Below are positions 26,742 to 35,436 of a stretch of 63,498 nucleotides of DNA, in pieces. How positions within the stretch are numbered: the stretch's first letter is position 1; every line of letters starts with the position of its first letter. The stretch spans positions 1 to 63,498 of the forward strand of contig JAEEPZ010000011.1 of NCBI GenBank assembly GCA_016285055.1, in the 5' to 3' direction. Origin of the DNA: Prevotella sp. (GTDB lineage: Bacteria; Bacteroidota; Bacteroidia; Bacteroidales; Bacteroidaceae). The notes beneath the pieces are model-generated. The model was given only the letters and a program-made list of their open reading frames with translations. It did no database searches and was not told where the DNA came from. The position numbers and the translations under genes were made by a program.

Positions 26742-26936
26742 TTATTTCTCTTCGCCCAATATCTTCTTGATTTCCTCGTCGGTCTTGGTCAGTTTGTCGC
26801 GGCAGAGCTTGATGAGTTGCTGTGCGCGTTTCAGCTGTTCGGCCATCTGGTCGATGTCCAGCTCGTCGTTCTCCATTTTGTGGACAATGGCCTGCAGTTC
26901 GGCAAAGGCCTGTTCGTATTTCATTTCTTTAGCCAT
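26742..26936 (-). CDS. xseB: Exodeoxyribonuclease VII small subunit
   Basis: 64 residues with FAELQAIVHKMENDELDIDQ and a coiled helix, the XseB hallmark. It starts 12 nt after xseA, its partner in the single-strand exonuclease. Confidence 0.93.
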   Translation of the reverse strand: MAKEMKYEQAFAELQAIVHKMENDELDIDQMAEQLKRAQQLIKLCRDKLTKTDEEIKKILGEEK

Positions 26937-26948
26937 AGGGATGTGTTT

Positions 26949-28277
26949 TTACTCATGAACGGTGGAATGAATGGTGCCGTTGGCCAGGCGTGTGCTGATG
27001 TCATCGCCGGGGTGGAGGCTGGCGGCATCGCGCACGGCCTTGCCGTCCTTCATGGTGATGCTGTAGCCACGGCGCAGCAGTAGGGTGGGGTCGAGGGCTT
27101 TTGCCTTCTCCTCCAACAGCTCTAAGCGATGGTGCTCTGACTTCAACCTTCTTTCAAGGAAGAGTGGGATACAGGCTTGATATGTTGACAGTTGAAGGTG
27201 GTAGGCAGAGAGTTTCTGTTGTGCGTGATGAGCTATGCGACTGTAGAGTGCGTCGAGCCGCGCTTCCTGTCGAGTCTTGACAACGGTGAAGAGGCGTGGG
27301 AGCGCTTTTTCCAGGTTTGACAGCTGGAGGTTGACCGTTGAAAGCTTTTGCTGTGCGTATCGGGTGATGCGGTTCTCAGCGTCGTCGATGGTGTCAAGCA
27401 CCTCCTCTGCGTGTGCCACGAGCAGTGCGGCGGCGGCCGTTGGCGTTTTCACTCGCTGGAACGACACCATGTCGAGGATGCTCTCGTCGCGGTCGTGTCC
27501 TATACCGGTGATGATGGGAAGGGGGAAGTTGGCCACGTTCTCGGCCAAAGCCAGCGTGTCGAAGCCCGACATGTCGGCCGTAGCGCCACCGCCGCGGATG
27601 ATGACGACGGCGTCGAAAGGCTTGCCAGCAATGGTGTCCCACTCGGGGGACGAAGAGTGGGCTTTATAGATTTCATTCAGCGCGGCTATGATGCTCTGTT
27701 CCACCTGTTCGCCCTGCATGACGGCCGGGAAGAGCTGCACGCTGAACTGCAGGCCGCGGTCGTTCTTGGTGAGTTGGTTGACGAAGTCACCGTAGCCGGC
27801 GGCTGTCTCTGAGGAGATGACGGCGATGCGCTGGCAGAACAACGGCAGCGTGAGTTCCTTCTGCAGGTCGAAGATGCCCTCTTCCTTCAGCTGGCGGATG
27901 ATTTCCTGCCTCTTGCGAGCCATGTCGCCCAGCGTAAAGGTGGGGTCGATGTCGGTGACGATCCATGAGAAGCCGTAGGCCTCGTGGAACTGTGCATAGA
28001 CCTTCAGTCGCACTTTCAGTCCGGCGTGCAAGGTCTGGCCTGTGGTGCGCTCGAAGTAAGGCTGCAGCATCATCCACTGTGAGCGCCAGCACTTGGCCGA
28101 GGCTCTTGCTACGGGTGTGGCTGCGCCGGGCTCTTTCTGAATCAGCTCCATGTAGCAGTGGCCGCGGCTCTCGCGGCACTCCGACAGCTCTGCCTCCACC
28201 CAGTATTCGTGGTTGAGGGTACGCTCAATGACCTGGCGCACCAGGGTGTTGAGCTCAAGGAGGGAGAGGGCTGTCAT
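26949..28277 (-). CDS. xseA: Exodeoxyribonuclease VII large subunit
   Basis: OB-fold N-terminus (~1-110), catalytic core (IAVISSETAAGYGDF, VVIIRGGGATADMSGFD, TGIGHDRDESILDMV, KTPTAAAALL) and coiled-coil region (~290-400) in the usual order, 442 residues. Residues 205-220 (KAHSSSPEWDTIAGKP) are foreign to the family and match the left half of the SSPEGDTNAGKP insert, a decayed element copy. The gene follows the subtilase by 50 bp of 9-bp repeats. Confidence 0.93.
   Translation of the reverse strand: MTALSLLELNTLVRQVIERTLNHEYWVEAELSECRESRGHCYMELIQKEPGAATPVARASAKCWRSQWMMLQPYFERTTGQTLHAGLKVRLKVYAQFHEAYGFSWIVTDIDPTFTLGDMARKRQEIIRQLKEEGIFDLQKELTLPLFCQRIAVISSETAAGYGDFVNQLTKNDRGLQFSVQLFPAVMQGEQVEQSIIAALNEIYKAHSSSPEWDTIAGKPFDAVVIIRGGGATADMSGFDTLALAENVANFPLPIITGIGHDRDESILDMVSFQRVKTPTAAAALLVAHAEEVLDTIDDAENRITRYAQQKLSTVNLQLSNLEKALPRLFTVVKTRQEARLDALYSRIAHHAQQKLSAYHLQLSTYQACIPLFLERRLKSEHHRLELLEEKAKALDPTLLLRRGYSITMKDGKAVRDAASLHPGDDISTRLANGTIHSTVHE
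27622..27668 (-). repeat. Half-copy of element A inside xseA
   Basis: On the minus strand, AAGCCCACTCTTCGTCCCCC and GAGTGGGACACCATTGCTGG align with the left half of the symporter copy at roughly 90 %; the right half (GAAGCCCCCTCGGGGGCAG) is missing. Confidence 0.85.
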
Positions 28278-28327
28278 GGGACTTATGGGACTTATGGGTC
28301 TTATGGGTCTTATGGGACTTATGGGAC
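28277..28327. repeat. 9-bp GGACTTATG tandem repeat
   Basis: About five units alternating GGACTTATG and GGTCTTATG abut the xseA start in the subtilase-xseA spacer. Same period as the 32.13-kb repeat (GGTCCTATA). Confidence 0.85.
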
Positions 28328-29740
28328 CTACTGGTTCAGGCCTGACTGGTAGGCTTTCCAGAAATTGGGGAGGCCGTAGCCATAGATGTTGTTGGGAGCA
28401 TCATGCTGGTCGGCACTCTGGCGGATGAGGTCTATGATTTGCAGGGCCGTGAGGTGGCGCAGCCCCTGCCAGAGGCAGGCCACCAAGCCGCAGGTGACGG
28501 GTGTGGAGAACGATGTGCCCATGTCGTGCACCAGCGTGCCGCGGCCCGAGATGAGCGTGGTGTTGTGTCCCAGGGCCACGACGTCGGGCTTTACACGATT
28601 GTCCTGCGAGGGGCCAATGCTTGAAAACGTGGCCAGTTTGCCCTTCTTGTCTACGGCTCCCACGGTGAGGATATCGGGCGCATCGGCGGGCACACCAATC
28701 TTCTTCCATTCGCCCATGCCGCTGTTGCCGGCTGAGTTGCAGTGAACGATGCCTTTACGAGCCAGCATCGATGCCGAGCGCGACACGAAAGCCGTCTGGC
28801 CGTCGAGGTCGCGCAGACGGTAGCTGGGCAGCCCGTCGTCGTACTTGTAGTAGCCCAGCGATGAGTTGATGACGTCGACGCCCACCGAGTCGGCAAACTC
28901 TGCCGCCATCGTCCAGAAGTCTTCCTCAACAGGCTGTTCGGTAGGCGGCTCTTCCGTGCGCAACAGCCAGTAGGAAGCATCGGGCGCCGTGCCAATCATC
29001 ACCTCGGGTGCATAGGCCGCCATCGCCGAGAAGACACGTGTGCCGTGGTCCATCTGGTGGAAGTCCCTGCCGGGATAGTCGGGGTCATTCGGGTCGCCGG
29101 GGTTGACGAAGTCTCTCACGCCAAGCACTCGTGCATGTTGCAGGGCCGGTATGCGGTTGTAGTTCTGGAATCCGCCGTCGAGGATGGCGATGACCATGCC
29201 TTTGCCCGTCAGCCCGTCGTCGTGCAGGATGCGGCCGTTCAGCATCTCTATCTGGTCTGACGCCATGCCGTAAGGCTCGTTGTGCACTGAGTCCCAGCGG
29301 TTGAAGCTGTCGTGCACGTTGCGCGGGATGTCGTCATTCTTATCCACAGAGTCGGGGGCTATATAGACACAGCGGCTCTCCTTGACAATGGGCAGCATGG
29401 CCAAGCGGTTCAGCACGAGTGTGTCGGCCGAGCGTACCAACACCGTGTTCTGCCAGCGGCTGGTGCCGATGACGGTGGCTCCCTTCACGGCAAACTGGCG
29501 TACATACTGCCGAGGCACGGGCAGGTCGGTGCTGTCGATGGGCAGGTGCTGCCTGTTGCGCCGCTCAATGCTCCTCTCGGAGAGGAAGCGCTGCGGCTTG
29601 GCCAGGGTGTAGGTGGTGGCCTGCTTGTCGGTGAGATAATATCTGTAGCAGTAGGTCTTTTTCTTCACGGCCACCTTGCTCTTGGCCCCGACGGCCAGGA
29701 CTGCGGTGAGGAGAAGGGCGAGAAGGAGTATGCGTTTCAT
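28328..29740 (-). CDS. Secreted S8 (subtilisin-family) serine peptidase
   Basis: Signal peptide MKRILLLALLLTAVLAVGA, a propeptide-like region, then the catalytic triad D188 (VIAILDGGF), H232 (DHGTRVFSAMAA) and S410 (GTSFSTPVTCG), with HCNSAGNSG as oxyanion Asn. 470 residues, ending soon after the peptidase domain with no sorting tail visible. Promoter box at 29779. Upstream of xseA-xseB on the same strand, probably by chance. Confidence 0.9.
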   Translation of the reverse strand: MKRILLLALLLTAVLAVGAKSKVAVKKKTYCYRYYLTDKQATTYTLAKPQRFLSERSIERRNRQHLPIDSTDLPVPRQYVRQFAVKGATVIGTSRWQNTVLVRSADTLVLNRLAMLPIVKESRCVYIAPDSVDKNDDIPRNVHDSFNRWDSVHNEPYGMASDQIEMLNGRILHDDGLTGKGMVIAILDGGFQNYNRIPALQHARVLGVRDFVNPGDPNDPDYPGRDFHQMDHGTRVFSAMAAYAPEVMIGTAPDASYWLLRTEEPPTEQPVEEDFWTMAAEFADSVGVDVINSSLGYYKYDDGLPSYRLRDLDGQTAFVSRSASMLARKGIVHCNSAGNSGMGEWKKIGVPADAPDILTVGAVDKKGKLATFSSIGPSQDNRVKPDVVALGHNTTLISGRGTLVHDMGTSFSTPVTCGLVACLWQGLRHLTALQIIDLIRQSADQHDAPNNIYGYGLPNFWKAYQSGLNQ

Positions 29741-29778
29741 TTTCCTGTTTCAGGTGCTTGGGTTTGCTATGGAATGTG

Positions 29779-29786
29779 CAAAGATA
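29779..29786 (-). promoter_or_regulatory. -7 box (TATCTTTG) of the S8 peptidase
   Basis: Consensus box on the minus strand 38 nt before the ATG at 29740. Confidence 0.7.
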
Positions 29787-30138
29787 GTTATTTTTTTACA
29801 TTCATGGACAAAAAACAGTATTTTTTTCTGAAAAACTAACAGATGGCGTTCCAAAACCGGTGTTCACGCAGTGAAAATAACGTGCAAACCATCTTTTTTA
29901 CTCTCTTTTTACTCTGTTCGTGACCGCTCAACTGTGCGGAGCCCGAATCCGTGATGCAAAACTTGCGAAAGTTGAATTACTTTATATTCCGGAATTTTCG
30001 TCCGAAGCCTTCGGACGGACAGTCCGAAGGCTTCGGACAGAGTGTCCGAAGGCTTCGGACAAAGTGTCCGAAGCCTTCGGACTTTTTTTCTGTGATAAGT
30101 TTTTTTGGTGAAAAGCCGTGTTTTTCAAAAAAAGAGTG
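29787..30138. other. Divergent gene-free spacer
   Basis: About 350 bp between the subtilase and MATE promoters. Apart from the palindrome array at 30000-30082 I see no gene or further signal. Confidence 0.5.
30000..30082. repeat. 22-bp-period GTCCGAAG palindrome array, copy 3 (4 units)
   Basis: Units at 30000, 30022, 30044 and 30066, each a 17-bp palindrome with centre G or C, separated by 5-nt spacers GGACA, AGAGT, AAAGT. The last unit is followed by TTTTTTT. Confidence 0.92.
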
Positions 30139-30146
30139 TACCTTTG
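30139..30146 (+). promoter_or_regulatory. -7 box (TACCTTTG) of the MATE gene
   Basis: Consensus box 16 nt before the ATG at 30163; it rules out the longer in-frame start at 30118. Confidence 0.75.
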
Positions 30147-30162
30147 CAGTCGAAATAGCATT

Positions 30163-31527
30163 ATGGACAATAAACAGAAGGCCCTGGAGCTGGGGCAGAA
30201 GCCTGTAGGCAAACTGTTGTGGCAGTATGCCCTGCCCGCCATCGTTGCGATGACGGCCTCCTCATTATATAATATCATCGACCGTGCGTCGATAGGTCAG
30301 ATGGTGGGGCCTGACGCCATAGCCGGTTTGGGCATCACCATGCCGTTTATGAATCTGAGTGCCGCCTTTGGCGCTGCTGTCGGCGTGGGTGCCTCGACAT
30401 GCATCAGTGTGAAGCTGGGTCAGCGCGACTATGAGACGGCACAGCACCTGCTGGGCAACACGGTGACGCTGAATGTCATCGTGGGTTTCCTGTTCATGCT
30501 TGTCTGCATGGTCTTCCTCGATCCCATCCTGCGCTTCTTCGGTGCTTCCGACGCCACGCTGCCCTATGCCCGCCAGTTCATGCAGATCATCCTGGCCGGC
30601 AATATCATCACTCACATGTACTTCGGCATGAACGCCGTGCTGCGTGCTGCAGGCAAGCCGCGCCACGCCATGTATGCCACCCTGTTTACCGTGGGCATGA
30701 ACATCGCGCTGGTGTTTGCCTTCGTGTGGTGGCTGCGCTGGGGCATCCGCGGTGCAGCCTTGGCCACCATCACCTCGCAGACCATGGCTATGTGCTGGCA
30801 GATGTGGATATTCAGCAACAAGAAGGAGCTGCTGCACCTGAAGCGGGGCATCTACCGGCTGAAGTCGGAGCTGGTGCGCAACATCATCGCCATTGGCATC
30901 TCGCCCTTCCTGATGCAGAGCACATCGTGTGTCATCGTTATTTTCATGAACAACCAGTTCTACCGCTATGGCGGCGACCTGGCCGTAGGGGCCTATTCCA
31001 TTGCCAACTCCATGGTGATGGCCCTCTTTATGTTTGTCATGGGCATCACGCAAGGCATGCAGCCCATTGTGGGCTATAACTACGGTGCCCGAAAGTTTGA
31101 CCGCATGTTTCGCTGCCTGTGGCAGTCGATAGCTGCCGCCACCACCATCCTCTTGATTGGCTGGACCTTCAGCATGCTCTTCCCGATACAGATAGCCCGT
31201 GTCTTCGCCACCGACCCTGCGCTGGTAGAGCTGTCGGCACATGGCCTCGTACTCGACATGCTGGTGTTCTTTGTCGTCGGCTCGCAGGCCGTCATCACCA
31301 ATTTCTTCCAGTGCATCGGCAAGGTGAAAATCAGCATTTTTCTCTCGCTGTCGCGTCAGCTCTTCATGCTGTTGCCCCTGGCCTACATCCTGCCGAAGTT
31401 CTGGCAGCTCGACGGTGTGTGGTACTCTATGCCTGCCAGCGACATGGCGGCTTTCCTTGTCACCATTCCCATCCTGTTGTGGTATCTAAGAAAAATAAAG
31501 GCTTATGAACAACCCAATCATCATTAA
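30163..31527 (+). CDS. MATE-family multidrug/sodium efflux transporter
   Basis: 454 residues, twelve hydrophobic segments, with the MATE features GKLLWQYALPAIVAM, DRASIGQMVGPDAIAGLGI, FGAAVGVGASTCISVKLGQ and GITQGMQPIVGYNYGARKFDR. Exports cationic compounds against Na+ or H+. The cytidylate-kinase-like gene overlaps its end by 23 nt. Confidence 0.9.
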   Translation: MDNKQKALELGQKPVGKLLWQYALPAIVAMTASSLYNIIDRASIGQMVGPDAIAGLGITMPFMNLSAAFGAAVGVGASTCISVKLGQRDYETAQHLLGNTVTLNVIVGFLFMLVCMVFLDPILRFFGASDATLPYARQFMQIILAGNIITHMYFGMNAVLRAAGKPRHAMYATLFTVGMNIALVFAFVWWLRWGIRGAALATITSQTMAMCWQMWIFSNKKELLHLKRGIYRLKSELVRNIIAIGISPFLMQSTSCVIVIFMNNQFYRYGGDLAVGAYSIANSMVMALFMFVMGITQGMQPIVGYNYGARKFDRMFRCLWQSIAAATTILLIGWTFSMLFPIQIARVFATDPALVELSAHGLVLDMLVFFVVGSQAVITNFFQCIGKVKISIFLSLSRQLFMLLPLAYILPKFWQLDGVWYSMPASDMAAFLVTIPILLWYLRKIKAYEQPNHH

Positions 31528-32128
31528 CATAGGACGGCAGCTTGGCTCTGGCGGCCACGACATTGGACGTATGCTGGCGCAAGACTTCGGTGCTCAGTAT
31601 TATGACCGTGAGATTCTCAACATCGCGGCCAAGGAGAGCGGATTCTCAGAGGAGTTCTTCGAGAAGAACGACGAGCGCAAGGGCTTTCTGAGGACATTTC
31701 TTCACTTGCCTTATACCAACAATACCGCCAGTGAGAGCTTCTACCTGAACAACTTCTCGCAAGAAAGCCTCTTCAAGTTTCAGAGCGATGCCATCCGCAA
31801 GGAAGCCGCCAAGAGCTCGTGTGTCTTCGTGGGCCGCTGTGCCGACTATGTGCTGCGCGACTTCCCCAACACTGTCAATGTCTTCATCACAGCCTCCATG
31901 CAGTTCCGGGTGGAGCATATCGCAAAGAAAATGGGCGTGTCGCCCGACGAGGCCCGCAAGGTCATTGAGCAGGGCGAGAAGCAGCGCGCGGAATACTACA
32001 ATTACTACACTGGCAAGCGATGGGGCGCAGCCCAGAGCTACGACCTCTGCATCGACGCCAGTATCCTCGGCATTGAGCAGACTGAGCAGTTCATAGCCGA
32101 GTTTGTGCGGAAGAAGTTTGGGCTATAA
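31505..32128 (+). CDS. Cytidylate kinase-like family protein
   Basis: 207 residues, P-loop variant IGRQLGSGGHDIGRMLAQ, QYYDREIL, VFVGRCADYVL and RVEHIAKKMG, matching the cytidylate-kinase-like (AAA_26) family common in Firmicutes and Bacteroidota. Distinct from housekeeping Cmk; true substrate uncertain. Overlaps the MATE gene, implying coupled translation. Confidence 0.85.
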   Translation: MNNPIIINIGRQLGSGGHDIGRMLAQDFGAQYYDREILNIAAKESGFSEEFFEKNDERKGFLRTFLHLPYTNNTASESFYLNNFSQESLFKFQSDAIRKEAAKSSCVFVGRCADYVLRDFPNTVNVFITASMQFRVEHIAKKMGVSPDEARKVIEQGEKQRAEYYNYYTGKRWGAAQSYDLCIDASILGIEQTEQFIAEFVRKKFGL

Positions 32129-32210
32129 GTCCTATAGGTCCTATAAGTCCTATAGGTCCTATAAGTCCCATAAGACCTATAGGTCCTATAAGTCCCATAA
32201 GACCTACAAA
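32129..32210. repeat. 9-bp GGTCCTATA tandem repeat
   Basis: About nine units alternating GGTCCTATA, AGTCCTATA, AGTCCCATA and GACCTATA variants fill the spacer before the phosphoesterase gene. Confidence 0.88.
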
Positions 32211-32223
32211 AAGCTAAAAAAGA

Positions 32224-32730
32224 ATGAAAAGAATCGGCATTATCAGTGACACCCACGGCTACTGGGACCCGAAGTACCTGCACTACTTCGAGTCCTGTGA
32301 CGAGATATGGCATGCCGGCGACATCGGCACCGTCGAGGTGGCCGAGCGCCTGGCTGAGTTCAGACCTCTGAGAGCCGTATGCGGCAATTGCGACGGCGGC
32401 GACCTGCGTCTGATGTATCGTGAACTCCTCCGCTTCAAGTGCGAGGATACTGACGTGCTCATCAAGCACATCGGAGGCTACCCCGGCAACTACGACCCCT
32501 CAGTGCGCTCCACGCTTTTCGCCAATCCGCCCCAGCTGTTCATCGCCGGACATTCACACATCCTCAAGGTAAAGTACGACAAGACGCTCAACCTGCTCCA
32601 CCTCAATCCCGGTGCGGCAGGCTTGCAGGGCTGGCACCCGGAGCGCACACTGATGCGCCTCACCATAGACGGCGCCACGTTCAAAGACCTCGAAGTCATC
32701 ACCCTCTCAGACCCCAGAAAGCATGAATGA
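32224..32730 (+). CDS. YfcE/MJ0936-family metallophosphoesterase
   Basis: 168 residues with the calcineurin-like metal motifs ISDTHGY, HAGDIGT, GNCD, and GHSHI followed by NPGA. Likely a small phosphodiesterase; substrate unknown. Start ATG follows the tandem repeat; its last 8 nt overlap the next gene. Confidence 0.88.
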   Translation: MKRIGIISDTHGYWDPKYLHYFESCDEIWHAGDIGTVEVAERLAEFRPLRAVCGNCDGGDLRLMYRELLRFKCEDTDVLIKHIGGYPGNYDPSVRSTLFANPPQLFIAGHSHILKVKYDKTLNLLHLNPGAAGLQGWHPERTLMRLTIDGATFKDLEVITLSDPRKHE

Positions 32731-32917
32731 ACTGAAAAAATGGTTGATTGAACTGACCACCTGCACAATAGTAGCAGCAGTGGCTACGTTATTAACATAT
32801 ATCTTAGGCATGGAAAAGACATGGGCCGATGCTGCGCAGACCTTCATTATCGCCTTTGTCGTCATGTTCGCCCTCGGCATTTGGAACAGAAAGAAAAAAA
32901 CAAATAATAGAACATAA
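32723..32917 (+). CDS. Hypothetical 64-aa membrane protein
   Basis: One or two hydrophobic helices (TCTIVAAVATLLTYILGM; TFIIAFVVMFALGIW) and a basic tail. It overlaps the phosphoesterase and ends 3 nt before rfbB, so it is part of the same transcript. No family recognised. Confidence 0.7.
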   Translation: MNELKKWLIELTTCTIVAAVATLLTYILGMEKTWADAAQTFIIAFVVMFALGIWNRKKKTNNRT

Positions 32918-32920
32918 GTT

Positions 32921-34054
32921 ATGAGAACAATCGTTATTACCGGTGGCGCAGGCTTCATTGGAAGTCATGTGGTGCGCCTCTTCGTGAACAAGTATCCCGA
33001 GTATCACATCATCAACCTCGACAAGCTGACCTATGCCGGCAACCTGGCCAACCTGAAGGACATCGAGGACAAACCCAACTATGAGTTTGTGAAGATGGAC
33101 ATCTGCGACTTCGACGCCTTCTACCAGCTCATGCAGGACAAGAAGGTGGACGGCATCATCCACCTCGCTGCCGAAAGCCACGTCGACCGCTCCATCAAGG
33201 ACCCGTTTACCTTTGCCAAGACCAACGTCATGGGCACGCTCAGCCTCCTTCAGGCTGCCAAACTCTACTGGGAGTCGCTGCCCGAGCGCTATGAGGGCAA
33301 GCGCTTCTACCACATCTCTACCGATGAGGTCTACGGCGCCTTGGAGCTGACGCATCCCGAGGGCATCGAGCCGCCGTTCACCACCACCGCCTCCAGCGCA
33401 GAGCATCACCTGGCCTACGGCGACAAGTTCTTCCTCGAGACCACGAAGTACAACCCGCACTCGCCCTACAGCGCTGCCAAGGCTTCCAGCGACCACTTCG
33501 TCCGTGCCTACCACGACACCTACGGAATGCCCGTCATCGTGACCAACTGCTCGAACAACTACGGCCCGTTCCAGTTCCCCGAGAAGCTCATCCCGCTCTT
33601 CATCAACAATATTCGCCATCGCAAGCCGCTGCCCGTCTATGGCAAGGGCGAGAATGTGCGCGACTGGCTCTACGTCGAAGACCACGCCCGTGCCATCGAC
33701 CTCATCTTCCATCAGGGCATGATAGCTGAGACCTACAACATCGGCGGCTTCAACGAGTGGAAGAACATCGACATCATCCGTGTGCTCATCAACACCGTCG
33801 ACCGTCTGCTTGGCCGCAAGGAGGGTGAGGACATGGATCTCATCACATACGTCACCGACCGCGCCGGCCACGACCTGCGCTACGCCATCGACAGCACCAA
33901 GCTGCAAAAAGAACTTGGATGGGAGCCCAGCCTGCAGTTCGAGGAGGGCATCGAGAAGACCGTCCGCTGGTATCTCGACAACCAGGAATGGCTCGACAAC
34001 GTCACCTCCGGCGACTACCAGAAGTATTACGACAACATGTACAAAAACCGTTAA
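32921..34054 (+). CDS. rfbB: dTDP-glucose 4,6-dehydratase
   Basis: Extended SDR of 377 residues: ITGGAGFIGSHVVRLF, HLAAESHVDRSI, STDEVYG and YSAAKASSDHFVRAY with NNYGPFQFPEKLIP. Produces dTDP-4-keto-6-deoxyglucose, the substrate of the following fdtA-like isomerase. No rmlA, rmlC or rmlD lies in the window, so the product is routed to the aminosugar rather than rhamnose here. Confidence 0.96.
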   Translation: MRTIVITGGAGFIGSHVVRLFVNKYPEYHIINLDKLTYAGNLANLKDIEDKPNYEFVKMDICDFDAFYQLMQDKKVDGIIHLAAESHVDRSIKDPFTFAKTNVMGTLSLLQAAKLYWESLPERYEGKRFYHISTDEVYGALELTHPEGIEPPFTTTASSAEHHLAYGDKFFLETTKYNPHSPYSAAKASSDHFVRAYHDTYGMPVIVTNCSNNYGPFQFPEKLIPLFINNIRHRKPLPVYGKGENVRDWLYVEDHARAIDLIFHQGMIAETYNIGGFNEWKNIDIIRVLINTVDRLLGRKEGEDMDLITYVTDRAGHDLRYAIDSTKLQKELGWEPSLQFEEGIEKTVRWYLDNQEWLDNVTSGDYQKYYDNMYKNR

Positions 34055-34096
34055 GGCTTTGCGTAAGGCGAGGCCCCGCCTCGCCCCTTACTGACT

Positions 34097-34501
34097 ATGA
34101 TAGGAAGACTCATCGACCTGCCAAAGGTCTCCGACCCCCGTGGCAACCTCACTTTTGCCGAGGCCCAGGCCCTTGTCCCCTTTGAAATCAAAAGGGCCTA
34201 CTGGGTCTACGACGTGCCGGGTGGCGAGAGCCGTGGCGGTCATGCTCACAAAAAGCTGAAGCAGTTTGTCATAGCGCTCAGCGGTTCGTTCCACGTCACT
34301 CTCGACAACGGACAGGAGCGGACCACCGTGCTGCTCAATCACCCTTGGCAGGGACTGCTCATAGAAACCAATACCTGGCGCACGCTCGATGACTTCTCCA
34401 GCGGCGCCGTCTGCCTCGTCCTGGCATCGGAGCACTACGACGCCGACGACTATATTGAGGACTATGATGAATTCTTAAACTACGTGGGATGTTCGAAGTA
34501 A
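34097..34501 (+). CDS. fdtA: dTDP-4-keto-6-deoxyhexose 3,4-ketoisomerase (FdtA/QdtA/WxcM-like cupin)
   Basis: 134-residue cupin with GNLTFAEAQ, RAYWVYDVPGGESRGGHAHKK and NTWRTLDDFSSGAVCLVLAS, the FdtA/WxcM signature. It shifts the keto group from C4 to C3 before amination. The galacto (FdtA) versus gluco (QdtA) outcome cannot be read. The acyltransferase gene overlaps its end by 13 nt. Confidence 0.88.
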   Translation: MIGRLIDLPKVSDPRGNLTFAEAQALVPFEIKRAYWVYDVPGGESRGGHAHKKLKQFVIALSGSFHVTLDNGQERTTVLLNHPWQGLLIETNTWRTLDDFSSGAVCLVLASEHYDADDYIEDYDEFLNYVGCSK

Positions 34502-35427
34502 GGCGTTATAATCCTGCACAGGCTGACGAGTGGAATCAGTTCGTGGAGCAGTCGAAGAACGGAACCTTCCTCTTCGACAGACGCTACATGGACTACCATG
34601 CTGAGCGCTTTCACGACCACTCACTCATGATTTATCGCCGTGGAAAACTGTATGCGCTGCTGCCCGGCAATGTGGCAGGGCAGACGTTTTATTCGCATCA
34701 GGGACTGACGTATGGCGGTCTGGTGATGAGTGACAAGACAACAGCTGCCGATGTGCTGCAGATATTCAAAACGGTGAACAGCTTGCTGCACGATGAAGGG
34801 CTGCAGAACGTCATCTATAAGCCGGTGCCCTGGATTTACCACCGTCAGCCGTCGGAGGAAGACCTCTATGCCCTGATTGAGGTGTGCGATGCACGCATCT
34901 CCAGAGGCTTGTCATCGACCATCACCCGCGAACAACTCAACAAGTGGTATCGCATCCGTGAATGTGGGGTAAAGCACGCCCGCAGTGCTGGCATCACCAT
35001 TGAAGAGACTGACGACTACCGTCCTTTCTGGCAGATACTGACAAAGAACTTGCAGGAACGCTATGGGCTGAATCCTGTGCATACCGTAGAGGAGATAGAA
35101 CTGCTGCACGGCAGGCTTCCAGAGAACATCCGACTGGTGGTAGCGAAACAGGGAAGTGAGACCTTGGGCGGAACCGTGCTCTATGTCTTCCGTCGTGTCG
35201 TTCATACGCAGTATATCGCAGCCAGCAGGAAGGGTAAGGAGTTGCATGTGCTCGACTTGCTGTTTGAATCAGTCATAAGCCAGGCGCTTCAGGCTCACAC
35301 TTACTTCGACTTCGGCATTTCCACGGAGAAGCATGGCACCTATCTCAACGAACAGCTCATCTATCAGAAAGAGGGCTTCGGAGGGCGTGGCATCTGCTAC
35401 GACTGGTATGAATGGACACTCTCGTAA
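34489..35427 (+). CDS. GNAT/FemAB-like acyltransferase of the aminosugar cassette
   Basis: 312 residues; the C-terminal half resembles the GNAT domain of FemAB-type proteins (LVVAKQGSETLGGTVLYVFRRVVHTQYIAAS; HVLDLLFESVISQAL; DFGISTEKHG). Position between the isomerase and aminotransferase suggests acylation of the sugar amine, a job usually done by a hexapeptide-repeat FdtC. Function inferred from context. Confidence 0.72.
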   Translation: MFEVRRYNPAQADEWNQFVEQSKNGTFLFDRRYMDYHAERFHDHSLMIYRRGKLYALLPGNVAGQTFYSHQGLTYGGLVMSDKTTAADVLQIFKTVNSLLHDEGLQNVIYKPVPWIYHRQPSEEDLYALIEVCDARISRGLSSTITREQLNKWYRIRECGVKHARSAGITIEETDDYRPFWQILTKNLQERYGLNPVHTVEEIELLHGRLPENIRLVVAKQGSETLGGTVLYVFRRVVHTQYIAASRKGKELHVLDLLFESVISQALQAHTYFDFGISTEKHGTYLNEQLIYQKEGFGGRGICYDWYEWTLS

Positions 35428-35436
35428 TCCTTGAAC

